From positions 1-40,944 of the forward strand of contig JAFISE010000226.1 of the NCBI GenBank assembly GCA_022560025.1: a stretch of 40,944 nucleotides of DNA. Direction: 5' to 3'. Under the pieces are notes generated by a model. That model was given only the letters and a program-made list of their open reading frames with translations, was not told the origin of the DNA and ran no database searches. Numbering within the stretch: the stretch's first letter is position 1; every line of letters begins with the position of its first letter. The position numbers were made by a program, and so were the translations under genes. This document shows positions 40,183 to 40,944 of this stretch, piece after piece. Origin of the DNA: Stagonosporopsis chrysanthemi. Its lineage: Eukaryota; Ascomycota; Dothideomycetes; Pleosporales; Didymellaceae.

Positions 40183-40944
40183 ATTCGACCAATTCTTCAG
40201 TCTAAGCCCCTCTACCATGCCATCCTACACAAATGGAGTGCTAACGTCATGCGTCTGCTTCTGTGGCATGCGCTCCAGAAAGTATCACGTCTATTACTCT
40301 TTTTCTGTAACGCAAGTGCGAGTCAGTATCTGCCGTTTTTAGATAGCTTGTCAATTACACATGTTACGAACATTCGGCATCTCTGCTGCTCATTACAGTG
40401 CGATCTAGACGTGCTGGATCATCCGTGACGCTCAATGCCACTGTCACGTGATAAAACGACACACCTCATGATGTAGCCCCTTCCGGAAATCTCAAGGCAA
40501 GTTACGATGTGTGCCATGCGCTGAAGTCCCGCTGGATTGTGGAAACCCCCCCAAAACACGCGAAAAGCACAGGCTTCCTCGCCTGTCCTGGCCTCGATCC
40601 CATTGGCCTCCCGACCAGCTTGCGGAGACCAGGGCCCTGATGAGGAATGGAGGAATGGAGAAATGACATATCACTTCGACCTACGATATCACTCCTAAGT
40701 CAGTAGCTGATGGTTGCGATACGTAGAAAAGTGGCGCTGGGTGTGCAGTTGACACGGGACGGGACGACTATTTGTGGTCTGCAAACATAGTAGTAGTATC
40801 GTGTTATTGTAGTGGTAATGGCTGAGCCGGAAGACTCGCAGTAGATACCGTGTCCGTGCGCGTGATGCGCGGATTCGCGTGATGCGCCGAACCACCAAAA
40901 TAGCTCACTCAAAAATGAGGCTATAGAGCCACACACAATAGTTG
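40183..40944. other. Right-edge region without a recognisable gene
   Basis: Contains the WSC 3' UTR and a perfect TCACGTGA palindrome (40444-40451), a common basic helix-loop-helix factor site. Short frames at the edge have no coding character. Confidence 0.5.

Overview
The window is nuclear DNA from a filamentous ascomycete, most likely a dothideomycete (inference from gene content and gene style). The genes have short GT-AG introns of 48-56 nt with CTRAY-like branch points. The content includes Atg13, Rad4/XPC, a PTH11-type receptor, COQ5, a branched-chain keto-acid dehydrogenase subunit, a GMC oxidoreductase and a WSC-domain wall protein. I see no rRNA, tRNA, CRISPR or intact transposon.

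Layout, left half. (1) 50-1252 (+): 3' part of a GMPPA-like GDP-mannose pyrophosphorylase subunit, cut by the window edge. (2) 1552-4653 (-): Rad4/XPC damage-recognition protein. (3) 5582-8581 (+): P1B heavy-metal ATPase of the Pca1/CrpA kind, with an uncertain N terminus and a possible Cys-rich leader exon upstream. (4) 8797-10104 (-): four-exon seven-helix PTH11-like receptor. (5) 10.1-12.5 kb: no gene seen. (6) 12503-14476 (+): GMC flavoenzyme. (7) 14857-15775 (+): frame-disrupted gene for a small single-pass membrane protein. (8) 15996-17002 (-) coq5 and 17275-18774 (+) BCKDH E1-alpha, two mitochondrial enzymes sharing a 272-bp head-to-head promoter. (9) 19467-22256 (-): atg13, containing a GC-AG intron.

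Layout, right half. (10) 22.3-24.6 kb: long upstream regions. (11) 24584-29709 (+): 1674-residue ankyrin/RCC1/BTB/BTB protein resembling IBtk. (12) 29.97-32.7 kb: decayed coding pieces with stops and frameshifts on the + strand around a 213-codon open frame on the - strand. (13) 33463-34818 (+): glycine-zipper protein of unknown function. (14) 36007-37623 (+): Baeyer-Villiger-type flavin monooxygenase with an in-frame TAA and a lost signature histidine, so probably a pseudogene. (15) 38323-40182 (+): secreted WSC protein with a large Pro/Leu/Gly minisatellite.

The genes do not form one pathway or a biosynthetic cluster. The left half is mostly conserved housekeeping. The right third is accessory in character, with gene decay, duplicated sequence and fast-evolving repeats. 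Three in-frame nonsense codons there (30126, 30587, 36394) and one lost active-site residue (36628) can each be explained by C-to-T change at CpA. This is compatible with old RIP-type mutation but does not prove it. I found no convincing undescribed multi-gene system. The best leads are the decay zone, the Cys-rich leader candidate and the atg13 GC-AG intron.
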